A stretch of 64,000 bases of DNA from Staphylococcus schleiferi (GTDB lineage Bacteria > Bacillota > Bacilli > Staphylococcales > Staphylococcaceae): assembly GCF_900458895.1 (NCBI RefSeq), contig NZ_LR962863.1, positions 930,001 to 994,000 of the forward strand. Direction: 5' to 3'. Below, one piece after another: positions 12,586 through 22,860 of the stretch. Position numbers and translations under genes: made by a program. The notes beneath the pieces are model-generated. The model did no database searches and was not told the DNA's origin. It saw only the letters and a list, made by a program, of their open reading frames with translations. Position 1 is the first letter of the stretch. Every line of letters starts with the position of its first letter.

Positions 12586-13947
12586 ATGGATTTAGTTAAA
12601 AAAAATGAAGTTTATGAAGGGGAAGTTGTGGATCTCACACATGAAGGGCATGGTGTAGTCAAAAAGGAACGTTATCCAATATTTATTCCACAAACTTTAG
12701 TCGATGAGAAAATAAAATATAAAGTTATTAAAGTTAAAAAGAATTTTGCGATAGGGAAGTTAATAGAAGTTCAATCACCGAGTCAAGACCGTGTCGAACC
12801 GCCTTGTGTCTATTATCAACAATGTGGCGGGTGTCAATTACAACATCTTTCTTATGAAGCGCAGTTGGAGATGAAAAGAAAACAAGTGATTAATCTTTTC
12901 CATCACAAAGGGAAGATGACGCATGTGCCTATTCATCCTACAGTTGGAATGGAGCACCCTTGGCATTATCGTAATAAGTCACAAATTCCTGTAGGTGCGG
13001 GGCGTCACAATGAAGTCGAAATGGGTTTTTATCGTCAACGCAGTCATCAAATTATTGATATGGAACAGTGTCTCATTCAATATGATGATCAAAATGAAAT
13101 GATGACTATGGTGAAAGATTTATTAAAAAAATATCACATCGCGCCTTATGATGAACAACAACATAAAGGATTAGTCCGTCATTTAGTTGTTAGAAAAGGC
13201 TATTATACACAAGAGATTATGGTTATCTTTGTGATAAATGGGACGAAACTTCCATATCAAGATGAAATTGTAGCGGCATTAACACAAAAATTTAAAAATA
13301 TAAAAAGTATCAAGTTGAACTTTCAACGCGATCGATCCAACGTGATTATGGGAAAAACATCTCGAACAATCTATGGTCAAGAAATCATTGAAGATCAATT
13401 GGAACAGCTTACTTTTGAAATTGGAGACTTGTCTTTCTATCAAATTAATGTCACACAAACACAAAAGTTATACGCGAAAGCACTCGAATATGCAAAGTTA
13501 ACAGGTCGTGAAACGGTACTAGATGCGTATTGTGGCATAGGGACAATTGGCTTATTTATGGCACCGCATGCGAAACATGTGTATGGGGTAGAGGCGGTAC
13601 CTGAAGCGATTGAAGATGCGCAACGAAATGCACAAAAAAATCATATTTCTAATACGACATTTGTTGCGGGGACTGCTGAAGATGTTATCTTGAAGTGGCA
13701 GAAAGAAGGTATTCAACCCGATGTTGTTACGGTCGATCCCCCTCGTAAAGGCTGTGACGCAACATTTATTCAGACTTTGAATCAACTTGCACCTCAACGC
13801 ATTGTCTATGTCTCTTGTAATCCAAGTACGCAGTTAAGAGATATCGAAAGTCTTACCAATCAATATGAACTAAAAGAGATAACGCCAGTAGATATGTTTC
13901 CGCATACAACACATGTTGAAACTGTGGCACTTTTAGAAAGAAAATAG
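12586..13947 (+). CDS. rlmCD: 23S rRNA (uracil-5-)-methyltransferase, RlmCD type
   Basis: This enzyme transfers methyl from S-adenosylmethionine to C5 of uridines in 23S rRNA; in Gram-positives one enzyme does U747 and U1939. The protein has 453 residues. There is an N-terminal TRAM domain (to about 60), an iron-sulfur cysteine cluster C-x5-C-x2-C in CVYYQQCGGC (about residue 74), the SAM motif DAYCGIGTIG, DPPRKGC, and the catalytic cysteine in YVSCNP. I placed the start at MDLVKKNEVYEGEVV because that is the family N-terminus; the open frame runs 24 codons further back through a hairpin. The exact uridine targets are inferred from the family. Confidence 0.9.
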   Translation: MDLVKKNEVYEGEVVDLTHEGHGVVKKERYPIFIPQTLVDEKIKYKVIKVKKNFAIGKLIEVQSPSQDRVEPPCVYYQQCGGCQLQHLSYEAQLEMKRKQVINLFHHKGKMTHVPIHPTVGMEHPWHYRNKSQIPVGAGRHNEVEMGFYRQRSHQIIDMEQCLIQYDDQNEMMTMVKDLLKKYHIAPYDEQQHKGLVRHLVVRKGYYTQEIMVIFVINGTKLPYQDEIVAALTQKFKNIKSIKLNFQRDRSNVIMGKTSRTIYGQEIIEDQLEQLTFEIGDLSFYQINVTQTQKLYAKALEYAKLTGRETVLDAYCGIGTIGLFMAPHAKHVYGVEAVPEAIEDAQRNAQKNHISNTTFVAGTAEDVILKWQKEGIQPDVVTVDPPRKGCDATFIQTLNQLAPQRIVYVSCNPSTQLRDIESLTNQYELKEITPVDMFPHTTHVETVALLERK

Positions 13948-14022
13948 GGCTTTAGTCGCTACAACTGTATACAATTGTAAGTTATAATAGAGATAACAGA
14001 TACATCATAAGAGGGTGAATGC

Positions 14023-14577
14023 ATGTATAGAATTGACCTTTTTCATAATAGGCAAGTGATGAAGCGCTTCTTATTGCTTCAGGTTATAGTTGTGTTAGCT
14101 TTTATTGTATTGAGTTATAAATGGGCGATGATTGTCACTACAATTCAAGAACAACGCTTTTTTACAAATATAATTATTGGTATTTTAGGGTTTTTGGTTA
14201 TCGTTTGTTTTCATGAGGGGATGAAAACATTACTTTTTAAGATGATTTCAAATGAGCAATCACGTTCTTATCAACTGAAAAACGGTGTACTTTTAACATT
14301 TTTGCCTGAGTATTTCTTTAATCGAATTACGTTTTTAACGGTAATGTTACTGCCATCCGTTTTAATTTGTTTATTGTTATTTGTTATTTTCATCAACCTG
14401 CCTTATACATCTGTTATATTTGTTTTTGCGATTTACATGGGTTATTGTTTAATTTCTTTTTACCTTGTTTTTATCGCGTTGAAAGATAAAAAAGCACAGT
14501 ATTTTGAAATGACAGAAGATGGATTAATATTATATCAACAGAAGCCAACACACTATACTCATAAAATGAATGATTAA
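14023..14577 (+). CDS. DUF3267-type membrane protein
   Basis: This 184-residue protein has four hydrophobic segments (about 15-35, 45-62, 105-125, 130-150) and resembles the DUF3267 family of putative membrane metalloproteases. The expected metal motif is only partly present: the sequence reads FHEGMKTLL, so His-Glu is there but the third zinc ligand of an HExxH motif is not. A soluble C-terminal tail follows (FEMTEDGLILYQQ). The start follows AGAGGGTG. A strong terminator lies downstream. The function is unknown, and proteolytic activity is doubtful from the motif. Confidence 0.65.
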   Translation: MYRIDLFHNRQVMKRFLLLQVIVVLAFIVLSYKWAMIVTTIQEQRFFTNIIIGILGFLVIVCFHEGMKTLLFKMISNEQSRSYQLKNGVLLTFLPEYFFNRITFLTVMLLPSVLICLLLFVIFINLPYTSVIFVFAIYMGYCLISFYLVFIALKDKKAQYFEMTEDGLILYQQKPTHYTHKMND

Positions 14578-14612
14578 AATCTTCGATGATAAATGCACAT
14601 GTGAAGATCAAC

Positions 14613-14680
14613 AATCGACCACACTAAAACGAACGGCATGTCACAGTGCACCGTTCATTAAAGTGTAGTCGATTTTTATT
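14613..14680. terminator. Terminator after the DUF3267 gene
   Basis: The outer arms AATCGAC...ACACT and AGTGT...GTCGATT enclose an inner stem GAACGG/CCGTTC, followed by TTTTTATT. The site lies between convergent genes. Confidence 0.8.
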
Positions 14681-14748
14681 ATGAAATGAGTTATAAAGTC
14701 AGCTGGTCTAACATCATTATCTAGGGAATTTGGATGCTAAAAAGGTGT

Positions 14749-15102
14749 TTATTTTTGCTGTGTCTTAGCAAATTTTCGTACTTTAATCTCTGTTGTAATA
14801 ACGATGATAAGAGAGATGAAGATAATGAGAAAAGCTTGAATGATGATTGACATTTCTTGAATAAAATGAAGTAAATCATAAATCAACCAGCCGATGCCGA
14901 TGATGAGTGAAATCATACTGATCTTGAAAAAATCCTTTAAAGATTGGCGCTGAGCAAATAGCCAAATTTCAGTGGATTTAAATGTTGTAGGTGTTCTAAA
15001 ACCAATCCATAAGTTGGGTTGATCACCAATATGATTCTTTAGCGCATGGTGCATTAATTTTATAATGAGTAAATAAATCAAATTGATGGCTGTTAATAGC
15101 AT
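14749..15102 (-). CDS. SdpI/YhfL family membrane protein
   Basis: This 117-residue membrane protein has an N-terminal hydrophobic segment, then a conserved cytoplasmic loop reading NLWIGFRTPTTFKSTEIW, the hallmark of the SdpI family, and two further hydrophobic segments. B. subtilis SdpI gives immunity to the SdpC killing factor, but most short homologues have no tested role, and this one lacks the N-terminal DUF1648 part. It has a good AAGGAGATG ribosome binding site. It is monocistronic and convergent with the DUF3267 gene. Confidence 0.72.
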   Translation of the reverse strand: MLLTAINLIYLLIIKLMHHALKNHIGDQPNLWIGFRTPTTFKSTEIWLFAQRQSLKDFFKISMISLIIGIGWLIYDLLHFIQEMSIIIQAFLIIFISLIIVITTEIKVRKFAKTQQK

Positions 15103-15391
15103 AGGTTTACATCTCCTTTGTGAGGTAGGCTGTATTGTTGCTAATCTCTTTTATTATAGTATTTTTTAGCAACTTATAGCATAATTATTTTTGATAATTG
15201 AATAATTGGGGTTAATTTGTTTTTGCAATATTAAATGTTTTGATGTAGCTATAATCATATTTGTCTGAGTAAATGGAGCGCGATTTTTACGAGTTAGATT
15301 TAAACATCAATCAAATTGATAGAACAAAATGAATCTGTCCGTTTAAATTAAAGCATGTGAAGGAAAGCGATGGATGAGAGGAGGGTGTTAT

Positions 15392-16462
15392 ATGAGTGAG
15401 CGTCGTATTATTCATATTGATATGGATTTCTTTTTTGCACAAGTGGAAGTACGTGACCATCCGAAATTACGAGGAAAGCCCGTTATTGTGGGTGGGAAAG
15501 CAAGTGGGCGGGGTGTGGTTTCTACAGCATCTTATGAAGCTAGAGCTTTTGGTGTACATTCAGCCATGCCTATGGCGAGAGCGCACCAGTTATGCCCGGA
15601 CGGTTATTATGTTACGCCGAGATATGAAGTGTATCGAGAAGTTTCCCAACAAATTATGGATATATTTAAAAGTTATACAGATCAAGTGGAACCTTTGTCT
15701 TTAGATGAGGCTTTTTTAGACATTACTGACTTAGTACGCCCCGACCTTCCTGCATCACGTATTGCTCAATTTATACGTCGAGACATTTATGAGAAAACGA
15801 AGCTGACTTCAAGCGCAGGTGTCTCATATAATAAATTTCTTGCCAAATTAGCCAGTGGTATGAATAAACCCAACGGACTCACAGTTATTGATTATGACAA
15901 TGTACATGATATTTTAATGGGGTTAGATATCGGTGATTTTCCAGGTGTAGGGAAGGCCTCAAAAGCGAAGATGCAACAACATGATATTTTTACTGGAAAA
16001 GATTTATATCAAAAATCAGAAAGAGAGCTTGTGCAACTTTTTGGAAAGAAAGGGCAACATCTTTATGAGCGTGTACGGGGTCGTGATCAGAGAAGTGTTA
16101 AATCAGAGCGGATTCGGAAAAGTGTGGGGGCAGAACGTACTTTTTCAATCGATACGAATGATGACGAAGAGATATTACAAAAAATTGAAATGCTGTGTGA
16201 TAAAATTGCTGAGCGACTTGAAAAATTGAATCAAGCGGGGCGAACTGTGACAGTGAAAATTAAGACGGACCGCTTTGAAAATTATTCCAAACAGCGAAGT
16301 TTAAATACACCGGTCAGAGAAGCGGAAGACATTTATCAAGTGGCTTACGAACTTTATTATGAGCTTAAAGAAGCAGATACGCCGATTCGATTAATCGGGG
16401 TCACAGTCGGTAGTTTGCAAGATGCGTTTTTTCGAAATATGACCATTTATGATTATTTATAA
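15392..16462 (+). CDS. dinB: DNA polymerase IV
   Basis: This Y-family translesion DNA polymerase copies damaged templates with low fidelity. The protein has 356 residues. Catalytic residues lie in [12 protein letters not shown] at the N-terminus and in SLDEAFLD near residue 105; the thumb (HhH) and little-finger domains follow. I chose MSERRIIH because GAGGAGGG stands at normal spacing; an in-frame ATG six codons earlier overlaps that site. The gene ends overlapping the exonuclease gene on the other strand by six bases. I saw no clear LexA box upstream. Confidence 0.93.
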   Translation: MSERRIIHIDMDFFFAQVEVRDHPKLRGKPVIVGGKASGRGVVSTASYEARAFGVHSAMPMARAHQLCPDGYYVTPRYEVYREVSQQIMDIFKSYTDQVEPLSLDEAFLDITDLVRPDLPASRIAQFIRRDIYEKTKLTSSAGVSYNKFLAKLASGMNKPNGLTVIDYDNVHDILMGLDIGDFPGVGKASKAKMQQHDIFTGKDLYQKSERELVQLFGKKGQHLYERVRGRDQRSVKSERIRKSVGAERTFSIDTNDDEEILQKIEMLCDKIAERLEKLNQAGRTVTVKIKTDRFENYSKQRSLNTPVREAEDIYQVAYELYYELKEADTPIRLIGVTVGSLQDAFFRNMTIYDYL

Positions 16463-17017
16463 TGAATCTTTATCGGTCAGTTGCTTACCGTAAATTTGAA
16501 GCACATTTTCTAAACTTGGATAGTGTTTTAAAAGGCGATAAGTAATCATGGCACATGCTTTAGCATCATTTAAAGCGTCATGGTGCCCATGAAAGTCCAA
16601 TTTAAAATGTGACATCATATGTTTAAGGCCGTGTCGTTTAGAAGCAACAGTACGTTTTGATAATTGATAAGAACAAAAGTAAGTCATTGGAGGCGTTTGC
16701 ATATTTGCAGCTTGAATGCTAGCATGCAATACAGACATATCAAACGCAGCATTGTGCGCGACAACAGGTAAATCATCTATAAATTGCATCATATAAGGAT
16801 ACACATATGCAAAATCAGGTGCATCTTGTACATCATTTTGATGAATACCATGTATTCTAATATTTTGTGGTGAGAAATAATCTTTCGGATTGACCAATGT
16901 ATAAAACGTTTCAGTCAGCTGATTATCAACCACTTTGACCATTCCCACTGAACAAATGCTTGTTCTTTTATAATTGGCAGTTTCAAAATCGAGTGCTACA
17001 AAGGCATTAGTCGCCAT
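16457..17017 (-). CDS. DnaQ-like 3'-5' exonuclease
   Basis: This is a DEDDh-family exonuclease of 186 residues, related to the proofreading epsilon subunit but standing alone. The catalytic residues are visible in [22 protein letters not shown] and HDALNDAKA. It probably trims single-stranded DNA or RNA ends; the exact substrate is unknown. I placed the start at [12 protein letters not shown], preceded by ACGGAG, and not at an upstream in-frame codon that would add 47 unrelated residues. The 3' end overlaps the end of dinB on the opposite strand. Confidence 0.85.
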   Translation of the reverse strand: MATNAFVALDFETANYKRTSICSVGMVKVVDNQLTETFYTLVNPKDYFSPQNIRIHGIHQNDVQDAPDFAYVYPYMMQFIDDLPVVAHNAAFDMSVLHASIQAANMQTPPMTYFCSYQLSKRTVASKRHGLKHMMSHFKLDFHGHHDALNDAKACAMITYRLLKHYPSLENVLQIYGKQLTDKDSL

Positions 17018-17117
17018 GTCATTCAACTCCGTTAAAAAAGATATATAAATATTAACATAATCTAAGAAATCATAAAAATAATTTTCATAATGATAGATTG
17101 CATGATGAATATAAATA

Positions 17118-17158
17118 AGACATCCATCAAAACGATAGCGTAAAGATGGATGTCTCAT
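17118..17158 (-). terminator. ftnA terminator
   Basis: The inverted repeat AGACATCCATC/GATGGATGTCT lies downstream of ferritin on the minus strand, followed there by a T-rich tract. Confidence 0.75.
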
Positions 17159-17246
17159 TTAATTTTAAAAGTTTCGCATGATAAAAAATACAAATCGTTG
17201 TTTAACAGCAACCGACTTTGCTGAATATAACTGATTTTTATTTCAA

Positions 17247-17750
17247 TTATGCTTGGTCATTAAATCGACGTGAAGCTAATTCTTTTTCGTATAAATAAAG
17301 CGTATTTGCATCATCACCAATACGTTTTAAATAATCGATATGCGTTTCAAACATTGCTTCTTCTTCAACTTGTTCATCTAAGAACCAGTTTAAAAATGAA
17401 ATTGTCGCATAATCTTTTTCTTCACGCGCGATTTCAGAGAGTTCATAAAAATGTTTTGTGACATGTTGTTCTTGTTTGAGTCCATCTTCAAATGTTTCAA
17501 GTATAGAATTAAAGTCAACTTTAGGTGCATTCAAGTCGCTGAATACCGCTTTTTCACCGCGATCATTGATGTAATCATAAATCTTTTGACCGTGGAAACG
17601 TTCTTCTTTAGCTTGTTCTATATAGAAATTTGCAAAGCCCTCATAAGAATGATAGTCACAATATGCAGCCATAGCCATATACGCATGAGCTGCAAAGTAT
17701 TCATGATTCATTTGTTGATTTAAAGCATCTAGTAATTTTTGATTTAACAT
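17247..17750 (-). CDS. ftnA: Ferritin FtnA
   Basis: This non-haem ferritin stores iron as a mineral in a 24-subunit shell. The protein has 167 residues. Ferroxidase-centre ligands are in the motifs [25 protein letters not shown] and [12 protein letters not shown], all strongly conserved with S. aureus FtnA. I chose [13 protein letters not shown] because GGGGTGA precedes it; an earlier in-frame GTG overlaps that ribosome binding site. In S. aureus ftnA is under PerR control and perR is in this window, so PerR control is likely here too, but I did not find a clear Per box next to it. Confidence 0.95.
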   Translation of the reverse strand: MLNQKLLDALNQQMNHEYFAAHAYMAMAAYCDYHSYEGFANFYIEQAKEERFHGQKIYDYINDRGEKAVFSDLNAPKVDFNSILETFEDGLKQEQHVTKHFYELSEIAREEKDYATISFLNWFLDEQVEEEAMFETHIDYLKRIGDDANTLYLYEKELASRRFNDQA

Positions 17751-17907
17751 AAAAGTCACCCCATTGTAAGATTGTGCCCCACAGACATTTTACCCTTTTT
17801 CAATCATTGATGCAAAAATGCAATTCGAGTGGGTGACTATAAATATATCCTAAAAATAGGGGCGTTAATCTATCATCGTTTAATTTATTTTGTAAAATCG
17901 CGCGTCA

Positions 17908-17916
17908 TGGTATAAT
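17908..17916 (+). promoter_or_regulatory. Extended -10 promoter of murT-gatD
   Basis: TGGTATAAT is a near-perfect extended -10 element 30 bases upstream of the murT start. Confidence 0.6.
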
Positions 17917-17945
17917 GTTTTAAGTAAATTGGAGGAGAAAGTGCT

Positions 17946-19265
17946 ATGAGACAATGGACAGCAATTCATATGGCAAAGCTTGCCAGAAAAGCAAGTCGTG
18001 CAACAGGCCGAAAAGGGACAGATTTGCCAGGTCAAGTTGCGAGAAAAATTGATAAAGATATTTTACGTAAATTAGCAGGTCGTGTTGATGAAGTTGTATT
18101 TGTGAGTGGCACAAATGGTAAAACGACGACCTCTAATTTAATCGGTCATACATTAAGAGCGAATAACATTGAGATTATTCACAATAATGAAGGTGCAAAC
18201 ATGGCAGCTGGTATCACTTCAGCTTTCATTGTTCAATCTTCAAATCAAACAAAAATTGCAATTATAGAAATTGACGAAGGCTCAATACCACGTGTTTTAA
18301 AGGAAATGACGCCAACGAAAATGGTTTTTACTAATTTTTTCAGAGATCAAATGGATCGTTTTGGAGAAATTGATATTATGGTGAACGGTATTATTTCAGC
18401 GATTCAAGGTAAAGGTATTCATCTTTTATTAAATGCAGATGACCCATTCGTCAGTCGTTTGAAAATTGCGAGTGATCATGTCACATATTATGGCATGAAA
18501 GCACATGCGTATACATTTGAACAGTCTACGATGAATGAAAGCCGATACTGTCCGAGTTGTGGGGCGCTTTTAAACTATTCCCATATTCATTATAATCAGC
18601 TAGGACACTATACATGTCGATGTGGTTTCAATCGTCAAACTCCGAAATACGAAGTGAAATCATTTACAATTAATCCTTTTATTAAAATGAATGTTAATGA
18701 TGCGACATTCGACATGAAAATAGCTGGGGATTTTAACGCGTATAATGCGTTAGCAGCTTATACAGTTTTAAGAGACCTTGGTTTAGATAATGATGCTATT
18801 AAAAAAGGCTTTGAAACATATACGTCTGATAATGGTCGAATGCAGTATTTCGAAAGTGGTACAAAAAAAGCCCTCATTAATTTAGCTAAAAACCCTGCTG
18901 GTATGAATGCTTCCATTGCGATGGGAGAGAAATTAAATGAATCGAAAGTATATGTAATCAGCTTAAATGATTTTGCGGCAGATGGTAAAGATACATCATG
19001 GATTTATGATGCGGATTTTGAAAAGTTAAGCGAGCAAGAAATTGAAGCGATTATTGTGACTGGGGCAAGAGCGGAAGAATTACAATTACGCTTAAAAATT
19101 GCGGAAGTAACTGTTCCAATTATTCTTGAAAAAGATATCTATAAAGCTACAGCAATGACTATGAATTATGAAAGTTTTACAGTTGCGATTCCAAACTATA
19201 CGTCTTTAGCACCAATGCTTGAACAATTAAATCGCTCGTTTGAGGAGGATGAGCCTAATGCATGA
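17946..19265 (+). CDS. murT: Lipid II isoglutaminyl synthase, subunit MurT
   Basis: MurT is the Mur-ligase-like subunit of the complex that amidates D-Glu of lipid II to D-isoglutamine. This is essential in staphylococci, influences beta-lactam resistance and allows efficient cross-linking. The protein has 439 residues. The ATP-binding motif GTNGKT is at residues 55-60. A zinc ribbon (CPSCG from residue 202, then CRCG about 20 residues later) is inserted in the middle domain, and the DUF1727 C-terminal domain binds GatD. The start follows GGAGGAG. It overlaps gatD by eight bases, consistent with translational coupling of the two subunits. Confidence 0.96.
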   Translation: MRQWTAIHMAKLARKASRATGRKGTDLPGQVARKIDKDILRKLAGRVDEVVFVSGTNGKTTTSNLIGHTLRANNIEIIHNNEGANMAAGITSAFIVQSSNQTKIAIIEIDEGSIPRVLKEMTPTKMVFTNFFRDQMDRFGEIDIMVNGIISAIQGKGIHLLLNADDPFVSRLKIASDHVTYYGMKAHAYTFEQSTMNESRYCPSCGALLNYSHIHYNQLGHYTCRCGFNRQTPKYEVKSFTINPFIKMNVNDATFDMKIAGDFNAYNALAAYTVLRDLGLDNDAIKKGFETYTSDNGRMQYFESGTKKALINLAKNPAGMNASIAMGEKLNESKVYVISLNDFAADGKDTSWIYDADFEKLSEQEIEAIIVTGARAEELQLRLKIAEVTVPIILEKDIYKATAMTMNYESFTVAIPNYTSLAPMLEQLNRSFEEDEPNA

Positions 19266-19983
19266 GTTAACGGTTTATCATTTTATGCCAGATAAATTAA
19301 ATTTATATAGTGATATTGGTAATATTATGGCGCTCAAATATCGAGCAAAACAAAGAAATATTCAACTTCACGTCGTAGATATCAACGATACAAGTGATAT
19401 TGATTTATCAAAAGCGGACCTCTTTTTTATCGGAGGTGGCAGTGACCGAGAACAAAGCTTAGCGACTGAGTCATTGCGCAAAATAAAAACAGAGTTGAAG
19501 ACAGCCATTGAAGATGGGATGCCAGGATTGACAGTTTGTGGTGGATATCAATTTTTAGGAGAAAAATATATTACACCAAGCGGTGAAGTACTCGAAGGTT
19601 TACACATTCTTGATTTTTATACAGAGGCGAATCAAGAGCGATTGACAGGGGACATTGTAATCGAAAGTGAGACTTTTGGTACGATTGTAGGTTTTGAAAA
19701 TCATGGTGGACGTACGTATCATCAATATGATGCGCTAGGGACTGTGACTTATGGTTATGGTAATAATGATACAGACAAAAAAGAAGGTCTACATTATAAA
19801 AATTTATTAGGAACCTATTTACATGGTCCGATTTTACCAAAAAATCATGAGATGACGGACTACTTATTGAAAGCTGCTGCAGAACGAAAAGGTATTCCGT
19901 TTGAACCCCTTCATGTTGATAATGCTGAAGAAGAACAAGCTAAACAAGTATTAATAGATCGAGCGCGTAAAAATAAAAGTTAA
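19258..19983 (+). CDS. gatD: Lipid II isoglutaminyl synthase, glutaminase subunit GatD
   Basis: GatD is a class I glutamine amidotransferase that supplies ammonia to MurT. The protein has 241 residues. The catalytic cysteine is C94 in [10 protein letters not shown] and the histidine is H189 in [11 protein letters not shown], as in the S. aureus enzyme. I chose [10 protein letters not shown] as the start; it follows GAGGAGG at the end of murT. The pair makes the D-isoglutamine needed for pentaglycine-bridged peptidoglycan, a theme shared with the bridge-type tRNA-Gly genes near the end of the window. Confidence 0.96.
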   Translation: MHELTVYHFMPDKLNLYSDIGNIMALKYRAKQRNIQLHVVDINDTSDIDLSKADLFFIGGGSDREQSLATESLRKIKTELKTAIEDGMPGLTVCGGYQFLGEKYITPSGEVLEGLHILDFYTEANQERLTGDIVIESETFGTIVGFENHGGRTYHQYDALGTVTYGYGNNDTDKKEGLHYKNLLGTYLHGPILPKNHEMTDYLLKAAAERKGIPFEPLHVDNAEEEQAKQVLIDRARKNKS

Positions 19984-20016
19984 AGTTTTATATAATTTAA
20001 ACTATGTTTTAAAAAA

Positions 20017-20060
20017 GAAGCCAGTAAATGTTTTCATAAGAATTCATTTACTGGCTTCCT
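20017..20060 (+). terminator. murT-gatD terminator
   Basis: The perfect inverted repeat GAAGCCAGTAAATG/CATTTACTGGCTTC lies 34 bases after gatD. The T-tract after it is weak. Confidence 0.7.
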
Positions 20061-20153
20061 AATTATATATGAGACAATTATAGATAAAAAACAGGAAATT
20101 TCTGAAATATAAATTAATATTTACCTATTAATAAAGATAAATTCCGGCTTGGA

Positions 20154-20169
20154 TTGAAACACCTTTCAA
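20154..20169. promoter_or_regulatory. Candidate operator upstream of the sialic acid cassette
   Basis: TTGAAACACCTTTCAA is a perfect 6-4-6 inverted repeat about 15 bases upstream of the proposed -35 box. It looks like a cre-type site at the edges but lacks the usual central CG, so it could belong to CcpA or to another regulator. Confidence 0.4.
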
Positions 20170-20183
20170 AATTTTAATAAATA

Positions 20184-20212
20184 TTGAAATATAATTCTAT
20201 TCAATGTATATT
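20184..20212 (+). promoter_or_regulatory. Candidate promoter of the sialic acid cassette
   Basis: TTGAAA (20184-20189) and TATATT (20207-20212) are separated by 17 bases, and the start codon lies 38 bases downstream. Confidence 0.55.
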
Positions 20213-20250
20213 TTTGGAAAGGCTTACATCTATTTGAAAGGGGTTTTAGT

Positions 20251-21375
20251 ATGTCGGAAAAAACTATTGGATACGGTATTGTCGGAACGGGTTATTTTGG
20301 TGCTGAACTTGCAAGAGCAATGAAAAAAAACAAAGGGGCTAAGATTATTTCTGTTTTTGACCCGAAAAACGGAAAGGAGATTGCTAAAGAATTAGAATGT
20401 AAACAAGCTCATCATTTAGATGAATTAGTGACTGATAATGAAGTGGATTGCGTTATTGTAGCTACACCTAATCATCTTCATAAAGAATCTGTATTAAAAG
20501 CAGCAGAGAATAAGAAGCATGTCTTTTGTGAAAAGCCAATAGCTTTAAATTATAAAGATTGTGTTGAAATGGTAAATGCTTGTAAAAAAGCAGGCGTGAC
20601 ATTTATGGCGGGTCATATTATGAATTTCTTTAATGGCGTTCGTCATGCTAAAAATCTTATAAATCAAGGTGCTATTGGGGATATACTCTTTGTTAAAACA
20701 ACACGAAATGGTTGGGAAGAAGCTCAATCAAATATTTCATGGAAGAAAATGAAAGATCAATCAGGTGGTCATTTGTATCATCATATTCATGAATTAGATT
20801 GTGTTCAGTTTATTATGGGAGGATTACCAGAAAAGGTATCGATGATTGCATCTGATATCGCACATCAAGGAGATGAATTTGGTGATGAAGATGATTTTAT
20901 ATTAATGAATTTAGAATTTTCTGGTAACAGATATGCTCACTTAGAATGGGGTTAGGCATTTAGATGGGGTGAGCATTATGTAATGATTCAAGGTACAAAA
21001 GGGGCAATAATGCTTAACTTATATGACACTGGAGGAACTTTGAAAGTAAATGGCGAGGAAACACATTTTCTAATTCACGAAACACAAGAAGAGGATGATA
21101 ACCGTACTCAAATATATCATGGAACAGAAATGGATGGTGCTATACAGTACGGCCATCCTGGAAAACGAACACCTTTATGGTTAAATACTTTAATTCATAA
21201 AGAAATGGAATTTTTTAATAATGTTTTACATGGTGAAGAGGTCACTAGTGAATATTTGAAACTTTTAGACGGGACTGCTGCTGAGGAAGCAATTGCTACA
21301 GCTGATGCTGCAACATTATCAAGTGTAGAGGATAGAAAAGTTGCGTTAAGTGAGATTATAGAAAAATCAATATAA
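20251..21375 (+). pseudogene. Gfo/Idh/MocA oxidoreductase, NanOx/YjhC-like, with one in-frame stop
   Basis: This NAD(P)-dependent Gfo/Idh/MocA oxidoreductase (374 codons) very closely resembles the E. coli YjhC/NanOx type, which converts 2,7-anhydro-N-acetylneuraminate to N-acetylneuraminate. Supporting features are the Rossmann motif GTGYFGAELA (about residues 9-18), HVFCEKPIAL (near 90), and the catalytic segment SGGHLYHHIHELDCVQ (about 170-185), which fits my recollection of YjhC. Codon 235 is TAG (20953-20955); the frame then continues as AFRWGEHYVMIQGTKGA. YjhC has serine at that position as I recall it, so TCG to TAG is the simplest change. A truncated product would lack much of the C-terminal sheet domain. 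The gene begins a cassette with a GPH transporter and a sialidase. It could still be functional if the stop is a sequencing error. Confidence 0.82.
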
Positions 21376-21411
21376 AGTTTTATATTAATCATTTTGAAGG
21401 TTGTGTTAGAA

Positions 21412-22860
21412 ATGGAAGTCAAAAAAATTACAAGCGCAGATGATAACAAAATGACTGCAATAAAAGTTGATGCAAAACCTTTTGGAATCAAAGATAAAAT
21501 AGGATATATGTTAGGTGATATTGGTAATGATGCTATTCTAGGTTTGGTAAATAGCTTTTTAATGATTTATTATACAAATGTATTAGGAATTGCTGGTGGT
21601 ATTGTAGGAATATTATTTATGATTTCAAGAATTATTGATGCATTTGCTGATATTTCTGTAGGAAGAATGATAGACATTGCGGAATTGACGCCTGAAGGCC
21701 GGTTTAAGCCATGGATTAGACGAATGAAGTATCCTTTTTGCTTGATTTCATTATTACTTTTCTTACCTTTAGTCAATGATTGGAATGACGTTTCTAAGAT
21801 TATTTATGTTTTTGCTACTTATTTGATTTTTGGGGTTGTATTATCGGCTATTAATATACCATATGGTTCTATGGCAGCAGCAATTAGTGACCATCCGGAT
21901 GATCGTGCAGCCTTATCGACATTTAGAAGTGTAGGGGCAGCTATTGGTATGTCTACAACTGGATTTCTAATTCCAATATTTATATACAAAACAAATGAAC
22001 ATGGTGAAAAAACAATTTCAGGAATGAGATTTTTTATAATTGCTTTAATTTGCTGTAGCATTGCATTTGTGGTCTATATAATTATCAATAAAATGCTAGT
22101 AGAACGTGTACAGATTAAGAAAAAAGAAAAAGTAACTATCGGTCGTTTGTTAAAAGGATTATTTACGGATCGTGCAATTTTGATATTAATTATCGTTGAT
22201 TTTTTTGTAGTACTTACACAAATTTTGTACGGCACAACTACAACATACTTATTTAATGATTATTTCCATAATCCAAAAGCAATGTCAGTAGCAATGTTAT
22301 TTAATTGGGGAACAGTTATTTTAGTAGCAGCACCTACAATTTATTTTGTCAGAAGATTCGGAAAGAAAGAGGTCACAATGGTAGCACTACCTTTTTCTTC
22401 ACTAATGTTTTTCATACTCTTTTTCTTGCATACAACGAACCCATGGGTGTACGTATCATTAATGTTTTTTGCAACAATAGGATACTCAGTTTTCAATGTT
22501 ATTGTTTGGGCGTTAATTACAGATGTTATTGATGCGCATCAGTATCACACAGGTTTACGAGAAGATGGTACAGTCTATGGTTTGAATTCTTTTGCTAGAA
22601 AAGTAGCGCAAGCATTTTCAGGAGGAATCGGGGGACTTATGTTAGCAGTAATCGGCTATCAATCTTCTACAAGTGGAGGAGTAATGCAATCAGCAATTGT
22701 TCAAGAAAGAATTTATATGCTTTCTAACTTATTACCTGCCGTTCTTTTTTTAGTGGCGGCGCTAATTTTAATATTTGGTTATCCTATGAATAAGAAAACC
22801 ACTGATAGAATTGCTAGAGAATTAAGAGAAGAACGAGAAAGAACTGAAGTGAACATTTAA
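21412..22860 (+). CDS. GPH-family cation symporter, probable sialic acid-derivative importer
   Basis: This is a secondary transporter of the glycoside-pentoside-hexuronide:cation family (MelB type, MFS fold), 482 residues with about 12 hydrophobic segments. Family features include KIGYMLGDIGND at the N-terminus, RFKPWI after helix 2, and GLREDGTVYGLNSFARKVAQA in the second half. I prefer the ATG at 21412; an in-frame TTG six codons earlier overlaps the GAAGG ribosome binding site. It lies between the NanOx-like oxidoreductase and the secreted sialidase and overlaps the latter by one base. From this context I infer uptake of a sialidase product, possibly 2,7-anhydro-Neu5Ac; the sequence alone does not show the substrate. 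Confidence 0.85.
   Translation: MEVKKITSADDNKMTAIKVDAKPFGIKDKIGYMLGDIGNDAILGLVNSFLMIYYTNVLGIAGGIVGILFMISRIIDAFADISVGRMIDIAELTPEGRFKPWIRRMKYPFCLISLLLFLPLVNDWNDVSKIIYVFATYLIFGVVLSAINIPYGSMAAAISDHPDDRAALSTFRSVGAAIGMSTTGFLIPIFIYKTNEHGEKTISGMRFFIIALICCSIAFVVYIIINKMLVERVQIKKKEKVTIGRLLKGLFTDRAILILIIVDFFVVLTQILYGTTTTYLFNDYFHNPKAMSVAMLFNWGTVILVAAPTIYFVRRFGKKEVTMVALPFSSLMFFILFFLHTTNPWVYVSLMFFATIGYSVFNVIVWALITDVIDAHQYHTGLREDGTVYGLNSFARKVAQAFSGGIGGLMLAVIGYQSSTSGGVMQSAIVQERIYMLSNLLPAVLFLVAALILIFGYPMNKKTTDRIARELREERERTEVNI

Noticed and set aside
15103..15391. LexA/SOS box upstream of dinB
   Set aside because: Only weak half matches were seen; none is close enough to the Gram-positive SOS box to report.
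17018..17158. N-terminal extension of the DnaQ-like exonuclease
   Set aside because: The extension covers the ferritin terminator and has no family similarity; [12 protein letters not shown] has a ribosome binding site.
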